24,178 nt of DNA from CADEEN01 sp040384625. Lineage in GTDB: Bacteria; Pseudomonadota; Gammaproteobacteria; Burkholderiales; Burkholderiaceae_C. The notes beneath the pieces are model-generated. The model saw only the letters and a list, made by a program, of their open reading frames with translations, searched no databases and was not told the DNA's origin. Positions 1 through 8,021 of the stretch are shown piece after piece. The stretch spans positions 1 to 24,178 of the forward strand of contig JAZKIW010000029.1 of the NCBI GenBank assembly GCA_040384625.1. Direction: 5' to 3'. The translations under genes were made by a program, and so were the position numbers. Numbering within the stretch: the first letter of the stretch is position 1; each line of letters starts with the position of its first letter.

Positions 1-50
1 GTGAGGTCTGTCGAGAGGTTTCGGCGGACCAACGAAGTCCCGCATCACCG

Positions 51-78
51 CGGGGGTTGACTCCATCCCGGCCAAAGT
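51..78 (+). repeat. 28-bp dispersed repeat, copy 1
   Basis: This 28-bp segment containing GGGGGTTGACTCCATCCC recurs at 18453-18480 in the same orientation with a single A/G difference. It lies in a non-coding stretch at the left edge of the window. Flanking bases are not conserved between the copies. The sequence contains a short CGGG/CCCG inverted pair. Function is unknown. Confidence 0.75.
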
Positions 79-200
79 CCGTCAGTACAGGCCCTTGAAC
101 GAGGCTGACTCGACGGAGAAATGCGAGCGAGAGGTTGACCTCGATCATGAGAGAAGAGACCCTTGAAGCGCGGAACGTCGCGACGAACTTACTCCGCGGT

Positions 201-491
201 TTAGCCGTCGAGGGTAAAAACGTAGGCGCCACTGCGCTCATTGGCACTGTGGCCCGACAGTGCGCGATCCCATTCTGGCCCACCAGCCCCCTTGATCGGG
301 ACAAGCCCAAGCGTCATACGAGCAGCCTCTTCGGCGCCGGCATCGAACTCGGCGACCTGTTCTCGCGTATCAAGGAACAGTCTTGCGATGGCAGCTCCGT
401 CGGAGTCGATCACGACTAGGTACCGCGCTGGCTTCTGGTGCTGCGTGTGAGTGTGCGCACGGGGCGCTTCGCCTCCAAAGCCTTGACTCAT
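201..491 (-). CDS. Small conserved-looking hypothetical protein (96 aa)
   Basis: I do not recognise a named family. After a polar N-terminus of about 22 residues the protein begins a strand-like segment, ARYLVVIDSDGAAIARLF, followed by an acidic helix (REQVAEFDAGAEEAARM) and a C-terminus ending in AYVFTLDG. This composition resembles short hypothetical proteins common in Burkholderiales that start near the YLVVIDS segment. No signal peptide or membrane segment is visible. The start is the only ATG available, with a poor ribosome binding site. The opposite strand is also open here, but its product is low-complexity and arginine- and serine-rich, so I prefer the minus strand. It stands alone, with no operon partner in view. 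Confidence 0.6.
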   Translation of the reverse strand: MSQGFGGEAPRAHTHTQHQKPARYLVVIDSDGAAIARLFLDTREQVAEFDAGAEEAARMTLGLVPIKGAGGPEWDRALSGHSANERSGAYVFTLDG

Positions 492-635
492 GTGACGATC
501 TTGCCATGAGCAGTGATTACCTTGGAGTCATCGGCATAATTTCGCCGTTGTTGGCACGCTTGACGTACAGGTTGTCGCCAAGGGAGCTCACCTCGGAGCA
601 AGCCGGTCGTAGCTTCTGCCATGCGATGCAGATCG

Positions 636-668
636 ATGCCGACCCAATGCCGACCCAATGCCGACCCA
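636..668 (+). repeat. Three perfect 11-bp tandem repeats
   Basis: ATGCCGACCCA occurs three times head to tail (636-646, 647-657, 658-668) without mismatches. The unit is not a multiple of three, which fits a non-coding location. It is a likely slippage-prone microsatellite-like site. Confidence 0.85.
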
Positions 669-895
669 GGGACCTACGGATTGAGGACCAGACCCCAAGC
701 CCACTTCTCCCCATCTCTCGCGTCTCACCTGGCAAGGGAACAAGGACGCCCTGTACCGTCCCTTGCACAGCACTTCTCTCGTCTCACGTCGACACCCGCT
801 CCAGCCTTGCGCGCGCAGCGCTCTGTCAATCGCACCTCGCGGGTCAGCGGACGCAAGGCCGAGCCGGGATCCCCGGGCATGCACGGGGGGATTGG

Positions 896-913
896 TTTAA
901 CAAGTTTGTTAAA
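896..913. promoter_or_regulatory. Perfect 18-bp palindrome, candidate operator
   Basis: TTTAACAA and TTGTTAAA form perfect 8-bp inverted half-sites around a GT spacer. The element is AT-rich within otherwise GC-rich surroundings and lies 110 bp upstream of the depolymerase start. Dyads of this size are typical operators of dimeric repressors such as TetR- or GntR-type proteins. No regulator gene is adjacent, so the binding protein is unknown. Confidence 0.5.
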
Positions 914-1023
914 TTGGGATGCGCGCGGTGGCCGCATCCTGCTCGCTCCGCGAAGAGACACGTGACTTGCATCCCGCGAGCTGACTCCGACCCTTCGTCG
1001 ACCAACCAAAAGGCAGAGGAACA

Positions 1024-3096
1024 ATGACCGAAAAGCAAAACGGCGTCGATTCGACGCACGACCTGCAATCGACCAACGACCGAACGGAATTTTCCAAGCC
1101 GATCTTGCGACGGGACTTCGGAAGGATGCTCGGCGCAGGGACAGTAATGCTCACCGGTTTGCCGTTGATGGCTCATGGCAGCGTCAAGGCCCCAAAGACG
1201 CCTGCGCCGAACCCAACGCCCATCGAGGCAACTCCCTTGCAGCCGGCCACGATCGGCAGCTACCAGCGGAAGAACGGCTATTTCACTTGGTCGGTGACCG
1301 CAAACGGCGTCAGCCGCGGCATAGAGGTCTACATCCCACAAGGTGCCCGCCAGCGTGAATTCTGGATCGGCATCACCCTACCTCAGGGCGTGCAGAGCAA
1401 CGAGTTTCTGCACGATGCGGGTTGGTTTACAACCGCCGACAAGAGCCGGACTTGCCTGCTCATCATGAAGCCGGACAGCAGCGGTGTCTGGGGTGATCCC
1501 GCGAGCGAGCTCGAGTATGTCAAGGCGTCGATGGCGACCCTGGTGAGTAGCGGCCCTCATTACTCCGCGCTCACCTACCACTACGTGGTCGGCTACGGTG
1601 CGGGCGCGGCCCCTCTGCAGCTCTATTCCGCAAGCAGTGCGCTGTCGATGATCAGCCAGGTCTACGTGGAAGCGACCGCAGGTACGGGCTACCCCGCACT
1701 GCTGACGGCCGCGGGCGACACGCAGGTTGGCCCGACGCCCCAGCCCAACCATATGGACTTTGCGGGGTACACGGACATCAACAGCGCTCCCGTCACACAG
1801 AAGCGTACGTTTGCCGCGCAGCTCTACCGAGACATTCCCATCCCGACGTGGTTTGTTGGCAATACGCCGAACCCACTGCTCTCCTACTGGGTAGACGTCA
1901 ACGATTGCCCCCTGAGGCAGCCGACGGTTGACCCCGATTTCGGGAGAGTCTATTGGCAAGAAAAGGCCACCTCGAACGCCATCGCCACCTCCGACAGCGA
2001 TGTCAGGTCGCAGGTAGCGGTCAGACCGCTCATCGTCGGGATGGACTCGCCACTCCTGACGAAGGACATCTACGCGTTCCTGTCGCAGTACAGCGGATAC
2101 GACAACAACTCCGTCTACGGCCACTTCATCACCAAGCGACTGGACTACGCTCGGGCCGTCGCTGCCGGCAGCATGATCTGCAAGGATCACATGTGGAGCG
2201 GCAGCACGACCCTGAAGAGCTACATCGTCTACGTTCCGGACAGCGTCAAGAAGAACTACAGCCTGACCAAGCCGGCCCCGGTCTTGTTCTGCACACATGG
2301 TGCCGGACAGACGGCCTTCGTCTTCTTCGAGGCCACCGACATCAAGGAACTGGCCAACAAGTGCGGCTTTATTGCGGTGACCTATGACGACACCAGCGTC
2401 GCCTACATGAGAGATCTGGTGGGACTGGTCAAGGAGGACTGCAAGAGCCTGGGCGTGGCGGCAGACGACCGCCGCCTCTACGTCTACGGCCAGTCAGCCG
2501 GCGGCGGTGCTGTCACCAGCTTCGCGCGGGACGAGACCTTGGTCAGGACTTTCGCTGCGTTTGGCCACACCTCCGGCACCTACAGCAACCCATCTGCGAC
2601 CTCCTCCAGTGCACTTGTCCCGCTGTACACCACCTACGGTGAGTATGACTACTGGCCAATGAAGTTCGGACCGTTGGCCGCCGGGGACTGGCGCGGATCT
2701 ATGGGTGGTCAGTTCGCGGCAACAACCAACATGCAGAACTACTGGCTGGGCCGCTTGATTGGTACGACGGTGAGCGCGGAGTTGGCATCGCCCACCTATG
2801 CCTTGGCCGATGGCATCTCCTCGAGCCTGGTCCCTGAGAACACTCCGATCAGTCTGATCTTGAAGCCCACGGCGACGGCGAATCGGTACAAGACCCGAAC
2901 GTGGACCAAGAATGGTGTGCCTCTGTTTGTGTTTGGCCAGTGCTACGGCCGCGGGCACAACCTGATCCCTGGTGACATTCGCAAGATGTGGGAGGAGTCC
3001 TTCAGCAGGTGGCAGCGCAGTGATCACCCCAATACCCTGCAGTACTGGAGCCAAGGTATCGGTGTGGGTCAGCCCGCGCTGCTCGTTCAGGCATGA
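1024..3096 (+). CDS. Tat-exported PHB-depolymerase/esterase-like alpha/beta hydrolase (690 aa)
   Basis: A secreted alpha/beta-hydrolase related to poly(3-hydroxybutyrate) depolymerases and LpqC-type esterases, probably hydrolysing an ester polymer or oligomer outside the cytoplasm. The N-terminus carries a twin-arginine signal: RRDFGRML at residues 29-36, then the hydrophobic stretch MLGAGTVMLTGLPLMA. Residues about 70-390 form a large N-terminal region I cannot assign. The hydrolase core follows, with the oxyanion-type HGAGQ segment near residue 425, the nucleophile elbow GQSAGGG with Ser491, a probable acid Asp542 (GEYDYWP) and a probable catalytic His645 (GRGHNLIPGD). The triad is inferred from family order. 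The ATG follows a purine-rich AGAGGAA site. It is a single gene. A decayed beta-sandwich-type domain follows in another reading frame, suggesting lost C-terminal material. The substrate (PHB, aryl ester or other) cannot be decided from sequence. Confidence 0.85.
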   Translation: MTEKQNGVDSTHDLQSTNDRTEFSKPILRRDFGRMLGAGTVMLTGLPLMAHGSVKAPKTPAPNPTPIEATPLQPATIGSYQRKNGYFTWSVTANGVSRGIEVYIPQGARQREFWIGITLPQGVQSNEFLHDAGWFTTADKSRTCLLIMKPDSSGVWGDPASELEYVKASMATLVSSGPHYSALTYHYVVGYGAGAAPLQLYSASSALSMISQVYVEATAGTGYPALLTAAGDTQVGPTPQPNHMDFAGYTDINSAPVTQKRTFAAQLYRDIPIPTWFVGNTPNPLLSYWVDVNDCPLRQPTVDPDFGRVYWQEKATSNAIATSDSDVRSQVAVRPLIVGMDSPLLTKDIYAFLSQYSGYDNNSVYGHFITKRLDYARAVAAGSMICKDHMWSGSTTLKSYIVYVPDSVKKNYSLTKPAPVLFCTHGAGQTAFVFFEATDIKELANKCGFIAVTYDDTSVAYMRDLVGLVKEDCKSLGVAADDRRLYVYGQSAGGGAVTSFARDETLVRTFAAFGHTSGTYSNPSATSSSALVPLYTTYGEYDYWPMKFGPLAAGDWRGSMGGQFAATTNMQNYWLGRLIGTTVSAELASPTYALADGISSSLVPENTPISLILKPTATANRYKTRTWTKNGVPLFVFGQCYGRGHNLIPGDIRKMWEESFSRWQRSDHPNTLQYWSQGIGVGQPALLVQA

Positions 3097-3133
3097 GGGA
3101 CAAGAGGCGAAGGGAGCGCGGTTCCTGCGCAGG

Positions 3134-3358
3134 ACCGGTGAGTTTCGTGTTGGGGCAGGGCAGGAACGGGACCTCGCTTGGAGTGGCGCAAGCGGCGATG
3201 TCGTAGACGTATACCGCAGTGGTACTTTGATGCTGACGACCGCCAACGACGGAGCCGAGGGCATCGCCACCGGAGTCGGCACCTGGAGTTTCCAGGTCTG
3301 CCCGGCCGGGACTACCACCGGCTGCTCGGCCACGCTGTCGGTCACGCAGTCGCCTTGA
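3134..3358 (+). pseudogene. Remnant of a secreted-protein C-terminal beta-sandwich domain
   Basis: This frame, offset from the upstream esterase gene, reads a recognisable domain: DLAWSGASGDVVDVYRSG, then LTTANDG, WSFQVCPAGTTTGC and a terminal strand before TGA. The pattern (x-Leu-x-Trp-Ser-Gly, Val-Asp-Val-Tyr-Arg-x-Gly, Thr-Ala-Asn-Asp-Gly, Cys-x-Ala-Gly-Thr-Thr) matches the fibronectin-like C-terminal domain often found at the ends of secreted S8 proteases and other exported proteins of Xanthomonadales and Burkholderiales. There is no credible start codon, signal peptide or upstream partner domain in this frame. I infer a truncated or frameshifted remnant, either of the esterase tail or of a lost neighbour. 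Confidence 0.6.
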
Positions 3359-3971
3359 TCGGCGACAAACTCCATCAAGGCTCAAGCGGAGAGGCGCCGA
3401 CAATGGTCAGTGCTCTACGCTCATTTCCAACGCTGCTATCAGGTAGTCGACCTGCGCCAAGAACTCCACGCGTGAAGCGTGCGGGGCGGCGCGTGCTCCT
3501 GCCTGAGCCTCAGCTACCAGTACGCCCTTTACTTCCTCGTTCCACCGGGCGTTGCGACTGACGCGGTGCACGGACTGGCATAACCTCCCGAACCTGGTCA
3601 CGGCCCGCCGTCGAATCCTTCTGCGCGCGGATGGAAGATTCCTGAGGCATTGGTGGATTGTTCGGTGACTCTGACTTGGCCGAATTCCTAGTCTGTTTCA
3701 TGATGACTCCAACTGAACGGCGTGGCTGACACACCAAGTGTTCACCGCAGCAGTGGAGTTCGCGATCGGACGAGCCGTTCTTATGCGGTAGGGCCGGTCC
3801 TACGCTTCCTCGCGGACATCAACCTGCCCGTCGGCGAGGTTGGTGGTGGGAGGGGACACGCAGCTCTCCTCCCTTGACCCTTCGATCGACACAGCATGAT
3901 GACGAAGGGTCCAAATCCAGATGAAGGACACTCGGGCCCCCTCAACGTCCTGGTCGGTGTCGACTCGCTGC
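3359..3971. other. Gene-poor spacer between the domain remnant and the kinase
   Basis: I see no gene I can support in these 613 bases. A minus-strand frame at 3407-3601 could encode 64 residues ending in VEFLAQVDYLIAALEMSVEH. Its C-terminal third looks protein-like but the start lacks a ribosome binding site, so it may be a decayed fragment. A weak hairpin can form at 3850-3880 (GGGAGG pairing with CCTCCC), just before the kinase gene. Confidence 0.4.
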
Positions 3972-5162
3972 ATGCCACACGACCCGTCCACCGTCCGACT
4001 TGCCGACTTCATCGTCAGCGACATGGGTGCCATCGTGGCCGAGTGGGAGGTGTTTGCTGGCACGCTGTTCAGTCCAGCATCCAGCATGGACTCGCCTGCC
4101 CTGCGTGACCACGTGGAAGAGATTCTGCAGGCCATCGTCATCGACCTGTCGTCCCACCAAAGCCCGGAACAGCAGTCTCTGAAGTCCATGGGGTTAGCCA
4201 CGCCCCCGATGCAGGCGCGTGAGACTGCCGCTCAAACCCATGCCACTCTTCGCGCGCGAAGCGGTTTCAACATCCGACAGCTCGCGGCTGAGTATCGAGC
4301 GCTGCGGGCAAGTGTGCTTCGCCTTTGGTCGGTGCGCCATCCTCACACTGCCGTGTCTGACTTCGGCGACGTCATTCGCTTCAACGAAGCCATCGACCAA
4401 GCGTTGGCTGAATCGATCGAGTTCTTTAGCTTCCAGGTCGACCAGTCCCGCAATCTGATGCTTGGGATGCTGGGGCATGACCTGCGCAGTCCGCTTCAGG
4501 CGATTCAGATGACTGCGTTACTGCTGGGCTCACTGAACGCGGGTGAAAAGGTATCCAGTGCCTCGGAACGCCTCATCCGCAGTGGGGCTCGAATGAAAGC
4601 GCTGGTCGATGACCTGCTTGACTTCAACCGCGTGCAACTGGGTCTTGGAATCCCCATCACTCGATCCAAAGCCGACCTGAGGGCGCTGCTCGTTGAAGGT
4701 GTGGCGGAAGTCAGTGCCGCATATCCAGGGCGACAGATCCTGTTAGATGCCGGCGCAGAGATGCCCGGCGAGTGGGACTCCCGGCGGATGCTTCAGCTGC
4801 TCAGCAACCTGATCGTCAATGCCCTCATCCATGGAGCGACGGATACCCCGGTCATTGTGAGTCTGACGGCGGAACGGGACGGGGCTCGTATCCAGGTGAG
4901 GAATCGCGGCGCGGTGATTGATGCGCCTGCACTCGATCAGATCTTCAAACCCCTGCAACGCGGTCGCACCCGGCCCGACGGGACCGACGAAGACTCAGGG
5001 CTTGGGCTCGGACTTTTCATTGCGTCCGAGGTTGTGAAGGGACACGGCGGTCAGATCGAAGTACGGTCGGATCAGTCTGGGACTGTTTTTGCTGTTCGGG
5101 TGCCGATGAGTGCCTCCCTGAGCGTGGCGAGCTATAGCCCGCCGCTTGCAGTGGAGCCCTAG
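3972..5162 (+). CDS. Orphan sensor histidine kinase with RsbRD-like N-terminal domain (396 aa)
   Basis: A cytoplasmic two-component histidine kinase. Residues about 8-150 are helical and resemble the RsbRD N-terminal sensor domain (RLADFIVSDMGAIVAEWEVF near the start). No transmembrane segment is visible, so it is probably soluble. The dimerisation/phosphoacceptor helix carries GMLGHDLRSPL with phospho-accepting His169. The ATPase domain shows the N-box LLSNLIVNALIHG (Asn283), a G1-type box where the usual Asp-x-Gly is Asn-Arg-Gly (VRNRGAVI), a Phe box (IFKPLQRG) and a G2 box (DSGLGLGLFIASEVV). An upstream in-frame ATG at 3921 would add 17 residues. I chose 3972 because family members begin just before the RLADFI segment, although no strong ribosome binding site is seen. 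No response regulator lies nearby, so the partner is unknown. Confidence 0.85.
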   Translation: MPHDPSTVRLADFIVSDMGAIVAEWEVFAGTLFSPASSMDSPALRDHVEEILQAIVIDLSSHQSPEQQSLKSMGLATPPMQARETAAQTHATLRARSGFNIRQLAAEYRALRASVLRLWSVRHPHTAVSDFGDVIRFNEAIDQALAESIEFFSFQVDQSRNLMLGMLGHDLRSPLQAIQMTALLLGSLNAGEKVSSASERLIRSGARMKALVDDLLDFNRVQLGLGIPITRSKADLRALLVEGVAEVSAAYPGRQILLDAGAEMPGEWDSRRMLQLLSNLIVNALIHGATDTPVIVSLTAERDGARIQVRNRGAVIDAPALDQIFKPLQRGRTRPDGTDEDSGLGLGLFIASEVVKGHGGQIEVRSDQSGTVFAVRVPMSASLSVASYSPPLAVEP

Positions 5163-5163
5163 G

Positions 5164-5175
5164 GAGACGCGTCTC
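5164..5175. repeat. 12-bp perfect palindrome after the kinase stop
   Basis: GAGACGCGTCTC sits one base after the kinase stop codon, in the short gap between convergent genes. It could be a minor hairpin or a protein site. It is too short and lacks a T-tract, so I do not call it a terminator. Confidence 0.4.
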
Positions 5176-5237
5176 AGGCGCATCGACTGTTCCGACTAGG
5201 TCTCGGAGCCGCTCTGGCGTCGCTCTCGCTTTCGAGC

Positions 5238-5612
5238 CTAAGTCGCCGAAGGCCCCCAAGTCACAATCACCAGCAGCGCGAAGCCAACCACCGCGGCAAG
5301 CGCATGCACTATCACCAGCCACTTTGGCAGAGGCCGTTGCTTCCAGTGATGGTTCAAGTTCAGGATCACCCCACCTGCTGCTGCAACCAGAAAGAGTGCG
5401 ATGGCAACCATCGCCATGCGGGGCAAGCCGATCGTCACCGCCGCATACAGGAGCAGGGTCACAGCCGCTGCAGCGAGGAATCCGTGAAGCATGGCCAGAG
5501 CTGCGGGAGGCTGCCTGTCACTGGCGAATCGAATGCCACCCATCACGAGACCGCCTGTCGCCGCGATTGCCAAGAGCGCAGTGGCTGTCTTGAGGATCAT
5601 CGCAGGTTCCAT
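5238..5612 (-). CDS. Small integral membrane protein with four predicted helices (124 aa)
   Basis: The family is not recognised by name. Four hydrophobic segments are visible at about residues 5-26 (ILKTATALLAIAATGGLVMG), 36-58, 63-85 and 99-119, separated by short basic or polar loops, the longest being NLNHHWKQRPLPKW. It should be an inner-membrane protein. No catalytic motif is present. The ATG is preceded by a strong AAGGAG site at suitable distance. It is convergent with the kinase gene and divergent from the dodecin gene, with about 256 bases between the two starts that presumably hold both promoters. Confidence 0.7.
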   Translation of the reverse strand: MEPAMILKTATALLAIAATGGLVMGGIRFASDRQPPAALAMLHGFLAAAAVTLLLYAAVTIGLPRMAMVAIALFLVAAAGGVILNLNHHWKQRPLPKWLVIVHALAAVVGFALLVIVTWGPSAT

Positions 5613-5868
5613 GGTTCTCTCCTTTGAGGACGCGAAGACCGCGAGAGAGGCGCCAAAGCGAACAGTGGCTGCTGAACACGAAGCTGCTGCTTACGGTGTG
5701 GCGTTTGGACAGTGTTTGCTGCTCTGCTCCTCGCGTCCGTGCGTTAGCGAACACACCGCAGCTCGCGTCATTGGAGCCGTGGATGTGACCAAGGAGGGAC
5801 TTGCAAGAGCCATGACCGAGGCGCAGACTGGGTCGCTTCACTGCCCCTCTCGGGGCGAAGGAGTCAGC

Positions 5869-6072
5869 ATGACCGTAGCCCGCATTACCGAAATCAGCAG
5901 CGTCAGCGCCGTGAGCTTTCAGGACGCCATTGTTGAGGGTGTCAAGCGCGCCAACAAGACCCTGAAGAACGTCAAGGGCGCCTGGGTCAAGGACCAGGAA
6001 GTGACCATCGACAAGGGCAAAGTAACCGGCTACAAGGTCATCCTTAAAGTGACGTTCATCCTGCAGGACTAG
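5869..6072 (+). CDS. Dodecin (flavin-binding small protein, 67 aa)
   Basis: Dodecins assemble into hollow dodecamers that bind and buffer flavins (FMN, riboflavin or lumichrome) in the cytoplasm. This sequence is full length for the family and shows the whole fold: strand VARITEISSVS, helix FQDAIVEGVKRANKTLKN, then GAWVKDQEV with the flavin-stacking Trp39, and the last strands VTGYKVILKVTFIL. At the position equivalent to the archaeal flavin-contacting Gln there is Lys56, in line with the proteobacterial subgroup where Arg or Lys is usual (recalled, not searched). The ATG at 5869 follows GAAGGAG at good spacing. The frame is open far upstream but that part is unrelated. The YidB-like gene starts 32 bp downstream on the same strand and may be co-transcribed. 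Confidence 0.93.
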   Translation: MTVARITEISSVSAVSFQDAIVEGVKRANKTLKNVKGAWVKDQEVTIDKGKVTGYKVILKVTFILQD

Positions 6073-6104
6073 GCCCACCCCTTAAACAATCAGAGATCAC
6101 CGCG

Positions 6105-6704
6105 ATGCAACTAGCCGACGTCTTGGCCCAAATGGGCGGCCTGCAATCGATGGCCAAGGAACTGGGTATCAGCGAGGGCCAGGCGGTGAATGGTGCCGAG
6201 GCCCTCATCCCGGCGATCCTGGGCGGGTTCAAGAAGCAGGCTCAGCCAGAGGCCGGGGGTCTCGAAGGATTGGGCGGGTTACTTGGGCAACTCGGCGGTG
6301 GTGGCTTGCTCGATCAGGTGCTGTCGCCACAACCGACGAACGTGCAGCCTGGAAACGAAGTGCTGGGGCAAATCTTTGGGTCGAAGGACGTGAGCCGCAC
6401 TGTCGCGCAGGATGCGGCTTCGAGCACAGGGCTCGCACCATCCCTGTTGAAGAAGATGCTGCCCATGTTGGCCATGCTGGTGGCAGGCTACTTGGCAAAG
6501 CGGCATGGATCGACGGCCCAGGGTGTGCCCTCTGGCGCAGGCCAAGGCGAGGGCGGCTTAGGCGGGCTCCTGGGGGGCTTGTTGGGCGGCCAGCGTGGTG
6601 GTGCCGGCAGCGACATGCCAGGATTGGCGTCGCTGCTCGATCTGAACGGCGATGGGAACCCTCTGGACGATGTTCTAAGGATTGCAGGTAAGGCGATGCG
6701 CTGA
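6105..6704 (+). CDS. YidB-like DUF937 family protein (199 aa)
   Basis: A member of the DUF937/YidB family, whose biochemical role is not established. The N-terminal helix pair (LADVLAQMGGLQSMAKELG, then ALIPAILGGFKKQ) is followed by a Gly/Leu-rich linker. A second conserved block contains NEVLGQIFGSKDVSR and TGLAPSLLKKMLPMLAMLV, the most hydrophobic part. A second Gly-rich repeat region and the C-terminal DMPGLASLLDLNGDGNPLDD complete it; the acidic end has an EF-hand-like DLNGDGNPLDD spacing that could bind calcium (inference). There is no signal peptide. The start is the first ATG, with only a weak AGAGA site. It lies 32 bp after dodecin. Confidence 0.85.
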   Translation: MQLADVLAQMGGLQSMAKELGISEGQAVNGAEALIPAILGGFKKQAQPEAGGLEGLGGLLGQLGGGGLLDQVLSPQPTNVQPGNEVLGQIFGSKDVSRTVAQDAASSTGLAPSLLKKMLPMLAMLVAGYLAKRHGSTAQGVPSGAGQGEGGLGGLLGGLLGGQRGGAGSDMPGLASLLDLNGDGNPLDDVLRIAGKAMR

Positions 6705-7114
6705 GTTCGCCAGCAGGGCTGCGTTGCAGTATTTCATGCAGCCTTGACTCGCTTTCAGGTGTCGACTTCTGTCGCTGAGCGACGCAGGGCGGTAGCTCTC
6801 CTTGAAGGGCGGCCAAGTCGCGCTTCAGGTCCACCGGCTCACCGGGCCGAACGAACCAACGATCCGCAGCCGCCCACACTGGCCCTACAACGACCAGCGC
6901 TAACAACGCCTCGGCGGCCGTGATCGTGGAGCGCTTGCCTTCCATGCGGGTGGTCCGGTGGTTCTAATTTCATCGCATTCTGCGGCCTGTGCATGCAAGT
7001 GACTGCCTTGGGGCCGCGAGCGGAGCTGAATCGACCACCCGTTCCAGCTCGGCCAAATCCTGGATCGCAAGAGTGTTCAGAGACCAGGTCGTGGCCGGGT
7101 GCGGCCCATTGAGG
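6705..7114. other. Intergenic region with a possible minus-strand membrane-anchored ORF
   Basis: A minus-strand frame starts at 6945 with MEGKRSTITAAEALLALVVV, a plausible single membrane anchor, and continues DRWFVRPGEPVDLKRDLAAL with good third-position G/C. It then runs antisense through most of the YidB-like gene to 6229, where its sequence becomes shadow-like. No ribosome binding site precedes the ATG. It may be a genuine gene truncated by frameshift, or chance. A second minus-strand frame at 6970-7182 overlaps the protease gene tail and is not supported. Confidence 0.35.
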
Positions 7115-7981
7115 TCACGCGACTCGCCCAGAGATCCAGTGGCCTCTTTTTGCAGCGCCGCGCAACAACCAGCCACCGACAAACAGCAGCGCGAGCAAAG
7201 TGAAGACCGACGCCTCGAGTCCGTAGGCGCCCCCTGTGAGCCACGCGGGTCCGCTCAGTTCACCGACGAGGAAGCCCTTGCCGGGGTGGCCGGAAACCGC
7301 GATCGCGAACACGTAGCCCAGAGTGAAATTCCAGCCGACGTGCAAGCCCATGCAGAGCCACAGGCGCCGCGTGAACAGGAATGCGGCGGCGAAAAAGACA
7401 CCGGCGACGACAGCGATGGCGACTGAGAGCGCACCCGCTGTGTCGCTGGGTGCGTGCGCCAATCCAAACATGAGCGACGAGATTGCGAGAGCGGCCGCAG
7501 TGCCAAGAGAACGCTCGACCAGCCGGAAGACAATGGCACGCGACAACAACTCCTCGAACACCCCGACGAACACCATCTCTGCGAATCCCGCAGCGACTTC
7601 GGCGCCTGGGGTACTCAAGCCGTGGAACCGATACACGCCGAGAAGCGCCAGGCTTCCGACAACTGCGAGCACCATGGCAGCGCCCGCCAGCAACCCCTCA
7701 CCAAGTTCGGGCAAGGCGCGACGATGAGACAACTCGGTGACGGCTCGCCTTTCAACCCAACGGACGTACAGCGCGTAAGCAGCGATGGCGGCCAGCGCCC
7801 CGCAGAGATCCGCCCAGACCGACTGAAAACGCTGGCCGGATAGGCTGCCTACGCCCGCCTGCGTCAATCCCCCGACGATCGCTGTGACAAAGACCGCCAG
7901 CACGATCCTGACCACCGAAAATCTCAACACCCGGCGCGTCCAGGGCCCGCGGTCTGTCTCTTCGAGCTGGCTGGTAGTCAT
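7115..7981 (-). CDS. CPBP family intramembrane metalloprotease (288 aa)
   Basis: A polytopic inner-membrane protein of the CPBP (CAAX protease and bacteriocin-processing, Abi) family, putative zinc-dependent glutamic/metallo-endopeptidases. The hallmark motifs are all present: FEELLSRAIVFR with Glu143, Glu144 and Arg148; FGLAHAPSD with His176; and GLHVGWNFTLG with His214 and Asn218. About seven or eight hydrophobic helices are visible, including residues 22-44, 58-76, 97-115 and 165-200. The substrate is unknown. The start is well supported by AGGAGA seven bases upstream. The scaffold gap begins only 40 bases upstream of the start, so its relation to the next minus-strand gene is hidden. Confidence 0.85.
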   Translation of the reverse strand: MTTSQLEETDRGPWTRRVLRFSVVRIVLAVFVTAIVGGLTQAGVGSLSGQRFQSVWADLCGALAAIAAYALYVRWVERRAVTELSHRRALPELGEGLLAGAAMVLAVVGSLALLGVYRFHGLSTPGAEVAAGFAEMVFVGVFEELLSRAIVFRLVERSLGTAAALAISSLMFGLAHAPSDTAGALSVAIAVVAGVFFAAAFLFTRRLWLCMGLHVGWNFTLGYVFAIAVSGHPGKGFLVGELSGPAWLTGGAYGLEASVFTLLALLFVGGWLLRGAAKRGHWISGRVA

Positions 7982-8021
7982 CGACCATTCTCCTGCGCTT
8001 CAGGTGCGACTCGTATTGAGG

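Larger units (their letters stand above)
492..1023. other. Long intergenic region upstream of the depolymerase gene
   Basis: No convincing gene is present in these 532 bases. The stretch contains an 11-bp triple tandem repeat (636-668) and a perfect 18-bp palindrome (896-913). On the minus strand, between about 516 and 590, a GTG-started 24-codon frame ends in NNGEIMPMTPR, which could be the tail of a decayed small gene, but it is too short to call. The open frames crossing this region on both strands are rich in Arg, Ser and Pro and look like GC-rich shadows. Confidence 0.5.

Noticed and set aside
135..419. Plus-strand frame over the small gene at 201-491
   Set aside because: Low-complexity product, and the minus-strand frame gives a more protein-like sequence.
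1378..2298. Long minus-strand open frame opposite the depolymerase gene
   Set aside because: It mirrors a strongly coding plus-strand gene in GC-rich DNA; the product is Arg/Val/Gly-rich without domain features.
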